From NCBI RefSeq assembly GCF_000722635.1, contig NZ_JOKH01000001.1, positions 937,162 to 1,001,161 of the forward strand: 64,000 nt of DNA, given 5' to 3'. This document shows, one piece after another, positions 62,458 through 64,000 of this stretch (position 1 is its first letter; the number at the start of each line of letters is the position of its first letter). Below the pieces are notes generated by a model. It was given only the letters and a program-made list of their open reading frames with translations. It searched no databases and was not told the origin of the DNA. The translations under genes and the position numbers were made by a program. The stretch comes from Endozoicomonas numazuensis (GTDB lineage Bacteria; Pseudomonadota; Gammaproteobacteria; Pseudomonadales; Endozoicomonadaceae).

Positions 62458-64000
62458 ATCGGGATAGGGCGTAGCCTCACGGCTACGCTCCTCCCACAAC
62501 ACCACAGCATACGGGTCCGTACTGGGCGTTTCGGCCAGTTAAGCGGCCAACAATCTGATTAAACCTAACTTATCAAACCAACTATTGGGTAGCGCCATGT
62601 GTAACGCAGGACTCCGGCTCACTCGCCAATGTCCTTTTCCTGAAGCTACCGTTTGCCTTGTCAGTTTGTCACTGATTCCCTGCTTTCGCAGTTCCTTGTA
62701 CCGCTTTGGGCTTCTCTTCCATTGATACCAGAGCAGACTTCGCAACCGCCTTCTTATCCAACAGTCAAAGTGTTCAAACTCTGTGCGGGTTTCTACTTCT
62801 CGGAAGTAGTTCTTCCATCCCTGCAAGTACCTGTTGAGTCCTTCCAGCCTCTGCTCAAGGGATCGACCTCCCTTTCGGGTTAGCTGTCTGATTTTATCCT
62901 TGAAGCGCTTGCCACTCTTTGTCGCAAGGGTTTTCCTGCCGTCTCGGGTAAAACTGTACCCCAGAAAGGGGCGCTTCCATGCCCGATCAACCGCGCTCTT
63001 TGTGTGATTGACTTTCAGTTTCATTTTACCCTCGATCAGCTTGACCAGACTGGCCATCACCCTTTCCCCTGCCTTCTTACTTTTAACAAACACACGACAG
63101 TCGTCAGCGTACCGAACAAATCGCAGACCTCGATTTTCGAGCGTTCTGTCAAGTTCGTCCAATACTATGTTTGAAAGTACAGGAGACAGGGGACCTCCCT
63201 GTGGCACACCCTCCGCTTGCGGTTTTACCAGCCCGTTTTCCATCACTCCGGACTTCAGGAATCGACGAATCAAACGCAATACATCCTTGTCCTCTATATG
63301 CTCTGCCAACTTTGCCATCAGTCGATCATGGTTGACCCGGTCGAAAAACTTCGACAAATCAATATCCACCACCCAGTTGTAACCATCCTTCATATACAAC
63401 TGAGCCTGACTGATAGCCTGATGTGCAGACCTATAGGGCCTAAATCCGTAGCTGTAAGCCGAGAACCTTGGCTCCCACTCTGCCTGCAATACTTGTTGTA
63501 TTGCCTGCTGCACCATTCGATCAAGAGCTGTTGGTATACCCAACTTTCGCTCTCCTCCGTCCGGCTTGGGAATCAGAACTCTTCTTACTGGAGTGGGTTT
63601 CCACAACCCTCTGCTCAAACACTGCCTCAGTTGACGACCATGCCCTTGTAAATACGTGAACAGGTCTTCCACTGTCATGCGGTCAATGCCTGCCGCTCCT
63701 TTGTTGCGTTTTACTCGCTGAAAGGCTTTCTTCAGATTATTGGGGTGGGCGATACGTGCCATCAAGCCTGTATCGCTTGCCGGGCTTTCGTAATCCTGTG
63801 ATGCCGACACAACCTCAGCCCTCATAACGTCGCAGCCTCCGGTTCCGCCGTGACCACTTGGCATGAGTTCCAGTGTTTGCTGGATTTGTCTGCGTCCGGT
63901 GTATCGAATAACAGAAACTATTCACCACTCTGTACCGTTCAGGCCTTCACTGACATTCGCCAGCTACTATGCCGTCTGCTGACTTCTGTATGGCGATCAG
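62458..64000 (-). mobile_element. group II intron (3' part with its maturase gene); 5' end beyond the window
   Basis: The minus strand downstream of the maturase stop folds as a group II 3' end. A perfect stem-loop GCGTAGCC-GTGA-GGCTACGC (62469-62488) stands for domain VI. It is preceded by a domain V-like GTACGGACCCGTATGC region and followed by CCTATCCCGAT, a usual intron terminus, so the 3' junction is near 62458. The ribozyme 5' domains lie beyond 63864 and past the window edge. Confidence 0.75.
62539..63864 (-). CDS. ltrA: group II intron reverse transcriptase/maturase
   Basis: A 441-residue intron-encoded protein that helps splicing and copies the intron into new sites. The reverse-transcriptase fingers-palm region has GAAGIDRMTVEDL, WKPTPVRRVLIPKPDGG, SYGFRPYRSAHQA and the catalytic YADD (252-255). 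The maturase/X domain carries FLGYSFTRDG and GWKNYFREVETRTEF. There is no HNH endonuclease domain, so mobility would rely on nicks or replication forks. It appears intact. An in-frame ATG at 63825, with GGAGG upstream, is an alternative start. Confidence 0.95.
   Translation of the reverse strand: MPSGHGGTGGCDVMRAEVVSASQDYESPASDTGLMARIAHPNNLKKAFQRVKRNKGAAGIDRMTVEDLFTYLQGHGRQLRQCLSRGLWKPTPVRRVLIPKPDGGERKLGIPTALDRMVQQAIQQVLQAEWEPRFSAYSYGFRPYRSAHQAISQAQLYMKDGYNWVVDIDLSKFFDRVNHDRLMAKLAEHIEDKDVLRLIRRFLKSGVMENGLVKPQAEGVPQGGPLSPVLSNIVLDELDRTLENRGLRFVRYADDCRVFVKSKKAGERVMASLVKLIEGKMKLKVNHTKSAVDRAWKRPFLGYSFTRDGRKTLATKSGKRFKDKIRQLTRKGGRSLEQRLEGLNRYLQGWKNYFREVETRTEFEHFDCWIRRRLRSLLWYQWKRSPKRYKELRKQGISDKLTRQTVASGKGHWRVSRSPALHMALPNSWFDKLGLIRLLAA

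Overview
The window looks like chromosome of a marine-type gammaproteobacterium of the Oceanospirillales. An Endozoicomonas-like organism is my best guess, but the sequence alone does not prove it. The grounds are gammaproteobacterial gene order (proA-rsfS-rlmH-mrdA-rodA-mltB-rlpA-dacA-ybeD-lipB-lipA), moderate GC, many genes for unrecognised secreted or small proteins, palindromic repeats, decayed insertion sequences and a group II intron. Most genes are ordinary housekeeping genes. Accessory material is concentrated at about 24.6-29.3 kb, 33.2-39.4 kb, 50.4-54.8 kb and 62.2-64 kb.

Layout. 1-4.3 kb (minus): a beta-alanine/omega-amino-acid catabolic set, with a truncated sodium:solute symporter, a CoA-acylating semialdehyde dehydrogenase and a class III transaminase. 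4.5-7.0 kb (plus): photolyase and a DUF523/DUF1722 protein, then a foldback repeat and a terminator. 7.35-18.9 kb (minus): the lipoate and cell-elongation cluster from lipA back to proA, with a 14-bp tandem repeat between rodA and mltB. 19.3-25.5 kb: a REC-PAS-histidine kinase, an RmlD-like protein without its catalytic Tyr/Lys, hrpB, a second foldback repeat and a flavin reductase.

25.6-29.3 kb: a phosphatase remnant, then a compact cassette of a 50-residue basic peptide, an ABC ATPase, an ABC-2 permease and an M29-aminopeptidase-like protein. It is followed by IS1380 and IS1182 remnants. I think this cassette may be an undescribed peptide maturation and export unit. 29.2-33.9 kb: a DedA-PAP2 fusion, trmH, a polysaccharide deacetylase, a cytochrome c lipoprotein and a glycine-rich membrane protein. 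34.0-36.5 kb: a tandem pair of YdcF/DUF218-like paralogs, one secreted and one cytosolic. A 164-bp foldback element forms the 3' end of the first.

36.6-39.4 kb is a small defence-type island. It holds a broken hsdM fragment, an unknown gene and a toxin-antitoxin-chaperone operon (MqsR-like, MqsA-like, SecB-like) with two identical 15-bp palindromes at its promoter. 39.5-43.2 kb: ubiX, mpl and a pyrophosphate-type phosphofructokinase. 43.3-50.2 kb (minus): a signalling operon of a giant multi-REC hybrid kinase, CheR, CheB and a REC-PAS-GGDEF cyclase. 50.4-52.3 kb: an unknown protein, a periplasmic iron-type binding protein and a candidate 35-residue membrane protein.

52.5-59.3 kb: a branched-chain amino-acid ABC system (livKHMG and livF). 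A secreted DUF6206-like gene on the opposite strand separates livG from livF. 59.5-62.2 kb: a candidate 40-residue membrane protein, rpiA and ilvA. The window ends inside a group II intron, whose maturase gene and likely 3' end are visible. I saw no tRNA, rRNA or CRISPR array.
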